DNA from: Astrothelium macrocarpum
Taxonomy: Eukaryota; Ascomycota; Dothideomycetes; Trypetheliales; Trypetheliaceae
Length of the DNA stretch: 64,000 nt
Direction of reading: 5' to 3'
NCBI GenBank assembly: GCA_021030915.1
Contig: JAGEMR010000128.1
Coordinates: 1 to 64,000 of the forward strand
Shown: positions 35,431 through 46,941 of the stretch, piece by piece
How the letters are laid out: every line of letters starts with the position of its first letter
Position numbering within the stretch: position 1 is the stretch's first letter
Notes under the pieces: model-generated
Database searches by the model: none
What the model saw: the letters and a program-made list of their open reading frames with translations, nothing else
Told to the model about the DNA's origin: nothing
Program-made: the position numbers and the translations under genes

Positions 35431-35918
35431 TCTAAATCCGGGGGAAATTGGAAATGATGTTTATGTCAAGACCTTCTCCCCATCATCAACGCTAGTACGA
35501 TTCTCGACGCTAAGTTGTGATAGCAGTGTATCGCAAGGGAAAACGTCAAGCTTTACGACCCTGTAGCCGGACCGCCGACCGGTTGATCCCAAGCATTAGC
35601 ATGGCAGGTTTGGACAAATTTTGAGCGAAACTTCTGATACTATTTCGCGCAGTCATAGACTTCAAATCATTCACAGAGAAATTCTCCAGGGAAGCATATC
35701 GTTCATGTGATGGTCTTTGCCATTTGTGCAGCTAATTTTACATAAACACAATGGATAGTACCACTAGTAGTTGCAACAAGACATGTCATACGCAACCGCA
35801 AAAGATATAATTTGCCGCACATCTCACAGGGAGAACTTCATACTAATTTAAACAATCACAAGACATAAAGAATTCATAGATAGTCCGTTGGAAATAGTTT
35901 ATAAGAATTTTTCATTTG
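35431..35918. other. Intergenic; one copy of dispersed motif
   Basis: Between two minus-strand genes. Contains copy 3 of the dispersed motif (35759-35817). No gene seen. Confidence 0.5.
35759..35817. repeat. Dispersed ~50-bp motif, copy 3
   Basis: TACCACTAGTAGTTGCAACA, then AGACATGTCATACGCAACCGCAAAAGATATAAT in short blocks. It aligns with copy 1 over TACCA..GTTGCAA.AAG and CGC.ACCGC..AGA.ATAAT. Confidence 0.5.
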
Positions 35919-38060
35919 TTATTGTTGAGTGACTCCTGATGAGACGTGCGGCGAAACATATTCCTTAGTTTTCTGCTTCTTGATGGGATTATTGCTTTGC
36001 TCTACAGGCGTGGTATCTCGGCGCCGCCGCCTCCTCCCGGAGCCTCCTGAGCTCTGAGAGTCAAAACTGCTTGTTTGTGTTTCTGCGGCGCCCTGACTTA
36101 AGGGGATAGGTATTGGCGTGTTCGGTGGTGGCATGGCCATTGCGTCTGCTGATTGGCTGCCTTCGAGAGCTGGCGTTTGAGTCTTGCTAGGCCCTCTGCT
36201 ACCAGGCCCACCAGATTGTTCGTAGCGATAATCATTCTTGAATAATTCTGTATAATTCCCGGTTGCCGATGCCATATTCCCTTTCCTGGTGACCGGTCCT
36301 GCAGCTGCCTTGAGAAGTCCTAGCAGCTGTTTTTCTCCATAGCCAACCATGACTCTTTCAAACACTTCGACAACCCTCAAACGATCGAAATCTTGGCCCT
36401 CGAAGCTCTTGTACGTCTGGTGTTCGAATTGGAGAGGATATTCTGGCACGATGCGTTTGGCGGATAATTCTGTGTTCTCAGGGAGCTTCCTTGCCCAATG
36501 CACACGTATTATGACTCCTCGTACCGACGTTGTAGCGGAAAATACCCGGACACGGTCAAAGAAGATTTGAGTATCCTCTGCTTCTCTAAAGAATTCGTAC
36601 ATGTTGTGGAGTGCTTGGCTGGCGTCATTGAGAGCTTGACCCAGAGCCACCTTATCGTTTGGTTCAAACCTAGATCTCTTGGCTTCGACGAAGAAGAACC
36701 CAAAAGCTCTGCCTGACTCGCTGTTGTCGTCTTGTATGCCCTCGTAACAAATCAGTTGTTGGGTCTCAACAGGAAGCACTGCCCAATCATCTGAGTTGAT
36801 AATCTCGTCCAAACGAAACGAAACGCAGAGGTCTGGCTTTGGAAGAGTAGTGAAAGTTTTTGGCTCTTCTTTATGCTTATTCGCTTTTTTCTGGTACTTC
36901 CGGGTTGGCATTGGAGGACAACGCCACGCGGCTTCGACACTGAACATCAATGCGCTTTTCTTCTCGATTCTTTTCGGAGGCTCTGTCAGCATCTCGGTCC
37001 TTTCCGGGAGCTCTGTTGGCGTCTTCATCCCTGCAAAGATAAGCTGATGTCGATTGATCATGGCCATCATGACAGTCCGTTGATAGATCGCTTCTTGTTG
37101 GTCTCTACAGAACTCAATGTCTGCTAACCATAACTTGTCGAGGAAATGAGCAACAGAATCCTCGTCTTCTTTTGGCCTTAAATCATATTTGTCCAAATGT
37201 GCCCATTCCCGGTCTGTGCACCTGGTCTCCTCGAGCAAAACCTTGCGATCTTCTTTTAGGGTTTTTCTAAAATCAGGGCTATCGGACTTAATGCTCGCCA
37301 TCTTCAACGCTGCTTCTTCACCGAGTACTACTCGGATAGCAGCTAAGGCCTCGTTGCTCAAGGGAACAATATAACCGCTACGCTGAAGAAAAGTGTCTTC
37401 AGCATCTGACGGGCTTTTCAACCAGGGGGCAACATTAGAATCGGTGGAACGAGTAGGATCGTGTGCGCTAAAGGTTTCCTCACCGCGGAGGCTACGAGAT
37501 CGTGGCAAATAGGATTCCGGTAATTCTTGTTGCCTTTCAAAACCTGTTTCTGAAGCTTCTTCAATACTGGGAAGAGGATGGATGGAAGTACGGGAGACAT
37601 CCGGCTCCTGATATTCGTGATGTGTTTCTAATACTGACTCCGCCGGTGTTGCAGATCCAACAACAAGAGATGATATCTTCAGCTTTCGCTTGCCCTTCCA
37701 GGTGAGTCTATGTATATTGTTTATCCGCTCCGAAAGAGGCGGGGAATCTTTGGATGTTCGGGTGTGTCGCTTTGGTCTTTGAGGTGCATCCGTCTGACTG
37801 GTCTTGCGAAGCGTAAGCCGCAGATTTCAGAGAGCATAATGATATGTGATTGCGCTGTTTTAATGAAAGGTGTTATGCGATTTTTGGGTTCTTAGGAATT
37901 TGGAACGCACTTTGGGTCTTTTTTGTGGGCTTACAGGTCGTGGAGACTGACGGGAAGCTCCTTGGGCCTGCGCTTGGGGTGTTGACTTTTGCTGACCTGT
38001 AGGCTGCTTTGGCTTGCGGGAAGTAGAATGACCCCTAGAAGATTTCTTCTTAGGAGGCAT
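35919..38060 (-). CDS. DUF7924-domain protein
   Basis: Two exons, 38060-37911 and 37802-35919, with a phase-0 intron at 37803-37910 (GTGCGT..CAAG). This joins PVSPQKRPK to TSQTDAPQRPKRHTRTS and gives 677 residues; an in-frame ATG at 38075 would add five. The N-terminus is basic and disordered (MPPKKKSSRGHSTSRK), as for a nuclear protein. The domain spans roughly 310-560: LPKPDLCVSFRLDEII, LICYEGIQ, FGFFFVEAKRS, LGQALNDASQALHNMYEFFR, VRVFSATTSVRG, HWARKLPENT and YPLQFEHQTYKSF. The C-terminus is basic with GRRRRRRD and PIKKQKTK signals. The D..EAK pattern is reminiscent of PD-(D/E)XK-type folds, but I cannot show activity. This family is large and unstudied in fungi. Confidence 0.82.
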
Positions 38061-38540
38061 CGAGAATATATTCAAGTTCAGAAGGCCTCATCGTGCTCTT
38101 AAGGATGTTCTTCGTCGGCATCATTACTTGGCGGTTGGCCGCAATCACTCCCGGAGGGAAGTCTCGCGAGCAATGGGGGTTGCTCAGATGTTTATAGCAA
38201 GGCCGGCAGCTGAATAGAAAAGCAGCTGACTATCCATTGAGCGAATTCGTTGCAAAGTAAAGAGATAAGAGTTAAGGGTATCATTGGCGAGACGGCTACG
38301 AGCATAACGCAAGTAAGCGAATTCGCAGCACAGTCGCCCAAAACGTCCATGTCCGCTAAACCAACCCACTTCTGCGAAGACTGAAATCATGCCACATGTT
38401 ACGGAGTACATGCGTCGCAATCGAGTAAGTCTCTTGTCAAGCAAACAAATAATTACTATTTCTTAACACACGGATACTAGGTCCTGTTGCCGTCATCCCG
38501 GGACCGACTCGGGTGGGCTAATGCACTTGGAAGGTGTCAT
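38061..38540. other. Upstream region of DUF7924 gene
   Basis: Contains the DUF7924 gene promoter. The frame at 38444-38184 is featureless. No gene is called. Confidence 0.5.
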
Positions 38541-38710
38541 CCTGGTGTTCACTGGTGAGTGTACCACCCTTCGGAAATTTTTCAAATCGTAGTTAATATC
38601 AAAATTATTGGTTTGAGTCTTTTGCATGAACCACGTTAAATAAGTATTTTCAGTTGATGGTGAACGATGAATGGTGAGCGGTGAATGAACATTCACTAGT
38701 GAACACCAGG
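38541..38710. repeat. 170-bp inverted-repeat element
   Basis: The ends CCTGGTGTTCACTGGTGAGT (38541-38560) and the reverse complement CCTGGTGTTCACTAGTGAAT (ending at 38710) match over about 21 bp with two differences. The interior is non-coding. No target-site duplication is visible. Probably a MITE. Confidence 0.6.
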
Positions 38711-38741
38711 GAGGTGGCTGGGTAAGGCTAGGTCGGCTGTA

Positions 38742-38980
38742 CGTGCGAGAATTTGTGAGCCGAATTTGACACAGGGGCCACCACCACCAAAATACCAGCC
38801 TCTGAAGCTACAATTCGCAATAAATGCTTCTATAAAATTTGTAAAGCTGATGACCAAACAAACTGATACAAGTTTAGCAGCAGCGGGAAAAAAACAACCA
38901 GATTCAAATGAGATGAAAATAAATTATAACTTCAAAGATGGTGGTCCGTGTGTCAAATTCGGCTCACAAATTCTCACACG
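38742..38980. mobile_element. Tc1/mariner-type MITE, 239 bp
   Basis: Terminal inverted repeats begin CGTG(C/T)GAGAATTTGTGAGC and extend through CGAATTTGACAC and, less perfectly, to about 48 bp. TA is present at both flanks (38740-38741 and 38981-38982). The interior has no transposase. It lies 31 bp from the preceding inverted-repeat element. The plus-strand frame crossing it (38766-39032) is incidental. Confidence 0.8.
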
Positions 38981-38982
38981 TA

Positions 38983-39569
38983 CAGGTCCGTTGCAACGCG
39001 ACCTTTCATTGTCGGAACAAGAAACTGCATAGGAATGAAAAAAGGATTGTTCCCCGCTAAGGGTTCTCAAAAGCATTTAGTATAAGGAGCTCTAAAAATG
39101 ACTCTAGTTGTCACTGACAAATCCGGACAGCCTCGCATGCACAGGACTGCGAGTTGTTGTCATGCAAATCATGCTCCAGTTTACATTCACGTTGCGCCAC
39201 AACAGTGAGTCAAGAATAGATGATTAAAGATTCTATTTTCATTCTTCTTATTTCGTTTTTCTTTAAAGAAAAAAGACTGCCTGTGACACTGAGAGTTGAA
39301 AAAAAGGCCTGAAACGAAAGAAATCATTTGACAATCAAAAGACCTAAACAGCGTAACACGTTTCATGTAGCTATGCAACTTATATTATCAACGTAGAAAT
39401 GGATGAGAAAGGATTTCAGATACCATCGGATTATCTAGCAACGCCCTTTTGATACAAGATCTGGCAAAGCTCTTTCAATTCCTAATCTCTTAGATGAACA
39501 ACCAGAACAGGCGAGTGCAGGGATCGGAAGCATAGCTGCATAGAATAATGAATGCATAAAACTGAATAC
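38983..39569. other. Transition from gene-bearing DNA to A+T block
   Basis: Balanced at the left and increasingly A+T-rich to the right. No coding or RNA feature is recognised. Confidence 0.5.
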
Positions 39570-42000
39570 GGATGCATAATGATAATTATCCGATAATTAT
39601 TCAATTCATAAATTATAATAACCAATCTGATCTTTTTCCATCATTCTTTATTATTAATAATAGTATATTTTAATTTTGGAATCATTATATCAGACAGATA
39701 AAATTTTTTTGGATATCAAATAATTAATAGATATTATAGACAAAAAAATGATTCCATCATTTTTATTTTTATCTCCATTTTTATTTTTATTTTTATTCTA
39801 ATTATTATCATAACAAAAAATGAGAATAAAATCAGACGGAATTTTCTTTCATTCATCATACGTATATTCAATTTTTGAAATCTTCTTTCAAATCCAGTTT
39901 TTCAAATATTCAATTCTTTTAATATTCGTTATATCAAATTTTGTTCTTTTTTAAGAAATTATACGACGCGTATTTAAAAAGACTTTTTCAGATTCATCAT
40001 TCATTATTAAAATAAAGAATATTTTAATTACAAAACGTAAAAAAAATGGCCAATATTTTTATTATTGATTTTGACATCATTATTATAGAATTATTATATT
40101 ATCAATATCATACGATATTTTATTATAATATTTTTTATATTTATTATTTTTTTTTTCAGTTATATTAATTCTATTTCGTATATTTATATAAATCTTGTTA
40201 TATATATTTGATTATTTTGATTATTTGAATACAATTTGGCCATAAATATTATTATATAAGACAGATTCAGAAATATTATGAATATTTTTGAATTGATGTC
40301 ATAAAAATTGGATTTTTTATAAAATTATCTTTTTTCAATTCTTTTATCAAATCATTTTGATATATTTTATACGATTATTTGAATAAAAAATAAATATTAT
40401 TATATAATATAAAAAATTATCCGAATATTAATAATATTTCTGATATTTTTTTCAATATTTTTGGATTTATATAAAAAATTCTTTATCAATTTTTTTATAT
40501 TCAATCTTAATTTCTATTAAACAAATATTATATAAATAAAATTGGATTTTTTATTAAAGATCTTTTAATATATATTAATAAAATATCCATTATTAAAAGA
40601 ATTTTATTCAGATATATTTTATTATTTTATATTTTAAATATTATATAATAAAATAATTCTAAAAAATTGCGGATTATACGAAATTGATTCCATTTATATA
40701 TATTAAAAATATCAAACGATAGAATATTGAAATGATATTTTATATATTTATCAATATTTGTTTTATATTTTAAAATTATATCGAAAAGAAAGAATCAAAA
40801 ATTCTATTTTATATGATTATTCAATAAAAATATTCTTCTGATTATTTGTTTGAATTCTGCCATACGAAATGACGAATTACGATTGTGAATAATAATATTA
40901 TAAAATTTTCCAAAAATTCCGAACGTATGAAATTATTCTATCTTCTTTTTTTTTTAAATTTCATTCAATTCTAAATTTTCACTTTCTTTTCTGTCATATA
41001 TATCAAATATTATTATATTAAAAAGACTTTTAAAAAGAAAATCTTATATAATAAAATTGATAATATGATTTTGATAACAAATTCTCTATTTTTATTAATT
41101 TCAAATAAAATTTTATTATTTTATATATTCATTGATTATATAATAAAAAATATTATTCATATTCGAATTATCTATAATTATAATATCAAATTTTTGTATA
41201 ATTCTATATTCTTGAAATACAGAAAGAATAATATTTCATTAATTCTCTTCTGAATATTCAGATATCGTATGAAGAATAAAAAAGACATTCCGAAATTTCA
41301 ATTTATTATTCATATAATGGATATAGATCGCAAAAAAAAGAAAATTATTTGATAAAATTCAAATATTAATTGAAAAATGAATATTTATAAGAATAAATTG
41401 AAAATCCTTTCATACGAGATCTTATTGATAGATATATTATTTCTGAATAAAAAAAATAAGATTTTTATCTTTTGAATAAATCAATAAAATTAACGTTAGA
41501 TTCAATATCGAATAAATTATATAAAATTCTGACCATTTAAGAAATTGAAAAGGAAGATTTCGTATAATAATAAATTTAATCAGTGCGATTTTTAGAATTT
41601 TTTTATTAAAAATTTTTTTTAAAATCAAAATTTTAAATTCATTCATTTTATATATATTTTTCATCATTTTTTTATATAATTATATAAATTGAGAATACGA
41701 AATCTTTTTCATACAAAAAATGCGAATTTCATTAATAATATCATATTTAATGATATAAAATCGGAAATTTATCATAATTTCTGATATATATGAATAATTC
41801 TTTATTTTACAATAATAAAATGGTCGTCTTTTTCATATTATTGGTTCATTTTCGTATGAAATACGGATATGTAAATGGATATCTGAGATCTTTTTTTCAA
41901 ATCTTTATACAACGGGAATTTCAGAAAAAGGAATAACAAAAAAAATATCAGAATTCAACTCCATTTTGAATATTATATTATTATACGAAGATTGGATAGA
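39570..42000. other. A+T-saturated block, RIP-like
   Basis: About 2.4 kb with the same composition as the first block. The short frames at 41065-41253 and 41667-41437 are Ile/Asn/Lys/Phe-rich translations expected of A+T sequence. No terminal repeats are readable. Confidence 0.8.
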
Positions 42001-42722
42001 AGAATTTTCTAATACGGAAGCTAACCTAGACGAAATTACGCATAATTACGCCATAATTGTTCTATTCTATGCTATTCCGAATACCTTGCATATTGGATAG
42101 TCTATTCCATACTCGGTTATGCTTCCGAACCCTGGGCGAGTGGAATCCTTTACGTCTGTATAAGATTTGGTGCTGAGCTCGTCAACTCAAGTTAAATCAT
42201 GGATATTCCTCATGATCTATTCAACTCTGAACTGTCCAACAAGTGTAGCAATAACGTCTCAAAGGTCAGAGCTGCAGGCAGCCATCCGTACGAAATGCGG
42301 CACGGCTGGCAAAGGTTGACCAAGATTAAGGCTGGCTTATGCATCCAATCAGAAAAGGTCCAGTACACTGCCACTGTGCCGCAGTTCAGATCACTCACAA
42401 TTTACTTAATGCTCTTCCTTACCCTTCCTGAAATTCGCCTGTAGCGGTTGTTGGACTGGGATCTCTTCTTTAGTCCCAAAGTTTCTTCCAATCTTTTCCA
42501 CCTCTTTTTCCTTGTAAATTTTATCCTGATAACGCCGTAAGTCCTGCCCTACTTTCCTTTTTACACACCTTATCTATCCTTTGCTCTACGTGTATGGCGG
42601 TCGTGCATTCAATGAACGCATCCAATCAACCATAAGAAACTTGGACAAGCACGCGTAGATTTATGAGTCAAACATGTCATTATCAAAAATTCAGAGCTTA
42701 AGTCGAGGAAAACAGCAAGGGA
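42001..42722. other. Intergenic, upstream of hydrolase gene
   Basis: Holds a weak inverted repeat: CGGAAGCTAACC near 42016 and GGTTATGCTTCCG near 42115-42127. It may mark a degenerate MITE of about 110 bp. The rest is non-coding, with a pyrimidine-rich stretch near 42450-42580 compatible with a promoter for the hydrolase gene. Confidence 0.45.
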
Positions 42723-43913
42723 ATGCATTTTAAACGGCCGAAGCCCACTGTGAACGGAGCCGCGATGCTCGAAAGCATTACGGACAAAAACCTGCCTGCT
42801 TTGACAGAAGTCTACAGAGGTCAAGATCCTATAGTCGAGTAAGTTCTCATTAGCGACAGCCAATGATCATCTACTAAGTCACCGCCAGCGTCGTTGCAAT
42901 TCATGGCCTCAACGGTCATGCCATTAAGACTTTCAAGACGGAGAAGACCGGCAAATTTTGGCTCGGAGACGAAGATCTTCTTCCGAGTAATTTGAAGCAG
43001 GCTCGCGTGTTGACATTCAGCTACAATGCCTCGGTTGCGGTTCTTTTCGGAAGTGCCTCCGCGGATCGAATTATGCAGCATGCTCATACACTCATTGCCG
43101 AGCTCGTGGCGGATCGAGAGGTGGGCTTCGTCAGGATTTAGACCATACGCATGAGGCTGATCAGCATTTCCCAGCTCGAAGATGCAGTGCGAAGACCGAT
43201 CATCTTCATCTGTCATTCGCTCGGTGGTATCGTGCTAAAGCGGGTATGAAAAAGAGCGTAGGAGTAGTGAATAAGCTCGCGCTGACGTTTTTTGCAGGCG
43301 CTGGTGTATTCTTCAAGCCGTACAAGCAAGCAGGTGCAGCATCTGCACTCCATATTTGTCTCTACGTATGCTGTCTTGTTCTTGGGCACGCCTCACAACG
43401 GCAGCAGCACCGCGAGTCTTGCCTCAACTACCCGACGTGTTGTAGATGCAGTCGTTCCATCAAAGGTCTTCGACAGCGAGGGTCAGCTGCTTGATGCGCT
43501 CAAGGAAGAATCCGAAGTACTCCAGAATATCACGGATATGTTCGTACCATTGATGAAGAGGTTCCGAATATACTTCTTCTGGGAGCAGGAAAAGACTGAT
43601 TTCCGCGTTACTCGTGGTTATGTAAGAAACTCTCGAGCTTGGCGTGATTTTCATGGAAACTGAGAGATATTAGGTTGTTGACAAAGACTCTGCGGCTCCA
43701 ATCCTGGATGATACCGAGCGTGCAGGTCTATCTTACGACCATAGAGGTATGTGTCAGTTCGAAAGCCGGGATTCTCCAGGCTACAGACTTGTTGTTGCGG
43801 CTCTCCTTCGATATGTTCGGGAGGCTCAAGGCGTCATACCACGGCGGTGGGCGGATGCTATAGAAATGCTAAAGTCTGAACGTGCCAATGAGGCAGCAGA
43901 ACTCTTGCAGTAG
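42723..43913 (+). CDS. Stand-alone alpha/beta hydrolase (NLR-associated, SesB/DUF676-like)
   Basis: Five exons: 42723-42838, 42889-43120, 43175-43243, 43298-43621 and 43674-43913. Introns of 50-54 nt have good GT..AG ends, and all junctions stay in frame, giving 326 residues. Intron 2 contains an in-frame TAG, so splicing is required. The hydrolase order is VVAIHGLNGHAIKTF, RVLTFSYNA, IIFICHSLGGIVLKRALVYS (nucleophile elbow, Ser present), AVLFLGTPHNG, and a C-terminal LSYDHRGMCQFESRDSPGYR with the likely catalytic His. This fold is the N-terminal effector domain of many fungal NLRs; here it ends without NB-ARC or repeats. It is about 40-50 percent similar by eye to the N-terminus of the NLR at 46942, roughly 3 kb downstream on the same strand. 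Substrate is unknown. The start Met is the first in frame. Confidence 0.83.
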
Positions 43914-43946
43914 TAGGCCCGTGTTCTTACTACTGTCAAAATGACC

Positions 43947-45723
43947 TTACGGTATAATGTCAACATTGCAGCCTTCGGTGAGCGACACAACCAGTGTCAT
44001 AGTTTGTTTCTCAACGCCCACCAGTTCTACCTTCTCGTTTGGCGGTAGCTTTATCGAAGGAAAGCGCAGGATCAATCGAACGACGGTATAGGCAGCTTCC
44101 GCAAGCGCAAAATCCACTGTAGAGTAGTTAGCATCAAAACTTCGAGGACGATATGGCAATTCTGTCAAGGGTCGATGGTAGTATGCAAATGTAAGATGAC
44201 TACTTACTTCCAAGGCACACTCTCGGTCCGCCGTTGAAAGGTAAATATCCCCATTTTGACCAAGTTTGATCGTGCTTCAATGGCATGTCTTCATCCCATC
44301 GTTCCGGACGGAAGAGCTCGGCATCCAGCCCATACAGATCAGGGCGTCGATGCATCGAATAAACGCTATATGCGACGGCCGATCCCTTCGGTATCAATAC
44401 TGGTGACTTGCCATCAGGGCCACCGCCGGTTGGAAGTATGGCTGTCTTGTTCGCAGTCCTGGTATTTACAGGGACGGAGGGATATAGTCGAAGGGCTTGC
44501 ACCTGTCAATACGGGATGAACACATTATTCCATTAGAAACATACTCTCTTTCAAGACGTTCTGCAAGTAACTCATGTTGCGGAGATCTGTTCGAGTGAGC
44601 TTGGTATGGTCGCTGCAACTGGCGATCACCTCCGTGCGCAGCTTTTCGAAAACTGCAGGATGTCGAACAAGTAGGAAGCTAATTCCCGTCAGCCACCTCG
44701 ACAGAGGAATTGGACGCGAATGTAGTTACAAGACCCAAGACAAGAGACAGGCAGTGGTGTCTCTACCCGCGACAAGGATGTTGATAGCCTGACCCCTTAC
44801 GGCTGCGCGGTCTTCCGTGCTCTCAGCTACAGAATGCAGAAAGTCATAATCATCCTTTGACTGAGAGACCTCCACCTCGCGGGACAGGTTTCGCTCAATG
44901 ATCTGATCGGTAAAACGGGTGACGTCGTCACAGGCCTGTCTGAACTTCTTGCCTCCAATAAGCCAATAGAGATCCAACAGTCGAAATCTCTGCAGCACAT
45001 ATTGCTGAGCAGTGTTGAACGCTTTGGCAAACGTTTGTTCTCCGGCAGATTCTGGAGCTTTCAGGCTTCTTACAGATTCACCAAAAACAAAGCTGGTAGT
45101 AGTATCGAGCGTCAAGCGAAAGAAGAGCGGCTGTAGATCAATCACACCACCTGAAGATACAATGTCAACCAGATCATCAACAGCCTCTCTGAAGATTCGA
45201 AGATCCTCGTAATGTTTGTGAACGAATTGCGGGCGAATCAGTTCCCGAGAGTGCTTCCAAGCTGACCCTTCCTGAGTGAAAATGCCATCTCCAAACATGG
45301 GTATCGTAATGCCTCGCCGCGGGCCTGTCCCGAAGTCTGTGGGCGATTAGTATAAGCTCAGCTGCCTTTTCTCGGCGTATGTGAGTTGTCAGCACCTTTG
45401 AAATTGGTTGAGAGTATGGCCTCAAGATTTGCAGGCTCAATAGTCCCAAACGCCTTGGTACCAAGAAAGACTTGCTCCAAAGTGTTCCCCCACAGGCGAA
45501 AATGAAAGAGAAATAACTCCATCAGCCGTGATTCGGCATCTGCGCGGAAGATCTGTTCCAAGCGGTCCACGCCGAATGGTCTTTGATTTTGCAGGCGTGT
45601 CGGAGCCTGGCATCCATAATCTTTCGCAAGAGCCTCATCTGCTTTTCGCTGCTGATGACGTTGAAGTACATAACGGAAACAGAGAGCGAGTAGACCAACA
45701 AAAAGGACGGTAGGTAAGAACAT
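43947..45723 (-). CDS. Cytochrome P450, CYP52-like (alkane/fatty-acid omega-hydroxylase type)
   Basis: Five exons: 45723-45396, 45336-44730, 44678-44545, 44495-44208 and 44116-43947. Introns are 49-91 nt and in frame, giving 508 residues. N-terminal membrane anchor: LPTVLFVGLLALCFRYVL. Conserved parts: NLEAILSTNFKDFG; PMFGDGIFTQEG.AWKHSREL.RPQF (typical of CYP52); I-helix AGRDTTACLLSW with the oxygen-activating Thr; K-helix KETLRLYPSVPVN with ExxR; and the heme loop FNGGPRVCLG with the Cys ligand. CYP52 enzymes sit in the ER membrane, take electrons from the P450 reductase, and hydroxylate the terminal carbon of alkanes or fatty acids. The residue after CLG is Met (CLGMDFALAEA), where Arg or Gln is more usual. 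It lies between the two hydrolase/NLR genes in the opposite orientation. Confidence 0.92.
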
Positions 45724-46941
45724 TTTAGCGTCTGGTAGGTGGCATCAATCAGAACTTAATAAAGAATACTTTTGATGGCTGTATAAAACATGCAAGCGCA
45801 AGGGAACGAAGCGACTGTCATTATCTGAAAAGAGAGCAGCTGAATGGGACACCGTTTCATTGCTCTCGGCGAGTTGAAACCTGTTCCTTGCCCACGGAAG
45901 CGCTCAAATCGCTACACCGATACATACACACGCATTGTTGCCGCTCGGTCAACAGCCATGGCGCTAATTGTGTGCTTCCAGATCGTCGGGTTGTACTGTG
46001 CATGAGTTTTGTAATGTCTCCGAGTCCGAGCTACGTCAGGACTCGAAAAGCTGAGTGGAAAAAGCAAAGTGTGGAAAACACACGCCGCACGCGTGCCCAC
46101 ATACCCTGTAAAGGGGCGGGTGGAGCACGGCTTCACTTGCGTCCTCGTTGCTTCGATTGGTGCTCTATCGACGAGTATCCGGCCTTCATCTCGCTCATTC
46201 CAAAAGCAAAACTGCTGTTACTCATGGTGAGAGCCTCGAAGATCGAATCCGCTGCTTAGATCACAGGCCGAAGACTGTGGCGCAATTCAACTCAGCATCG
46301 TGCCACTGAGATGGTTGTGCGTTGCAAGGGCCAAATACATCTCTACCAACCGCGTGAGGTTTCAAGTTTTACCGCCCCACAGGCATACTGCATTAAGTTG
46401 TTCTGGCTCGAGCGCGGCTGCGCGGGATGTTACCAGGGCCAAAGACGCACTAAAAGCTGTTGCATTATGATGCAACTGCGGTATCTGCAAGAGCGGCTAA
46501 CCGCCAAAAGAAAGCTGCACGACTTCTTTGGATATCCAGATGTCGTATCGCCTTGGCTGCCAGGATGAAACATAGGACAAGGTCAAGTTGACCTGGTTAC
46601 TCAGGTGGTGAGATTGTAACATACCTGACCTCTTGCTTAGCAAATCCGACCTTTTAAATTTGAGCTAATCTGATCTTTTAAATAGTCTGTTCTATCCTTT
46701 TTGAGAGCACGTGTTCGGCTCGGGCCAAGCCTAGCGCTGATTGAATAAGCTCAGCCTACATAGAGTCAGGCGAGTCAGGCAAGGAGTTCATATCCCTTGT
46801 CATTGAATTCAAGATCATTCGTACCGATTCGCGACCTCCACATCCAGAGCCAGAGTAGTATGGGATAACCTTGCGAATGGAAATGATTTTGCATCAGATG
46901 TTTCGCGTACTCGCGCAGCAAGGTCGCCTTTTGCGAAAGTC
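45724..46941. other. Divergent promoter region of P450 and NLR genes
   Basis: About 1.2 kb between divergently transcribed genes. No supported gene: frames at 45888-46259 and 46311-46568 have no domain. The NLR reading frame stays open upstream of its first Met to a TGA near 46804, without another ATG, so an upstream exon cannot be excluded. Confidence 0.5.

Noticed and set aside
38766..39032. 88-residue ORF as a gene
   Set aside because: It runs through the MITE and its right terminal repeat; no domain and no conservation argument.
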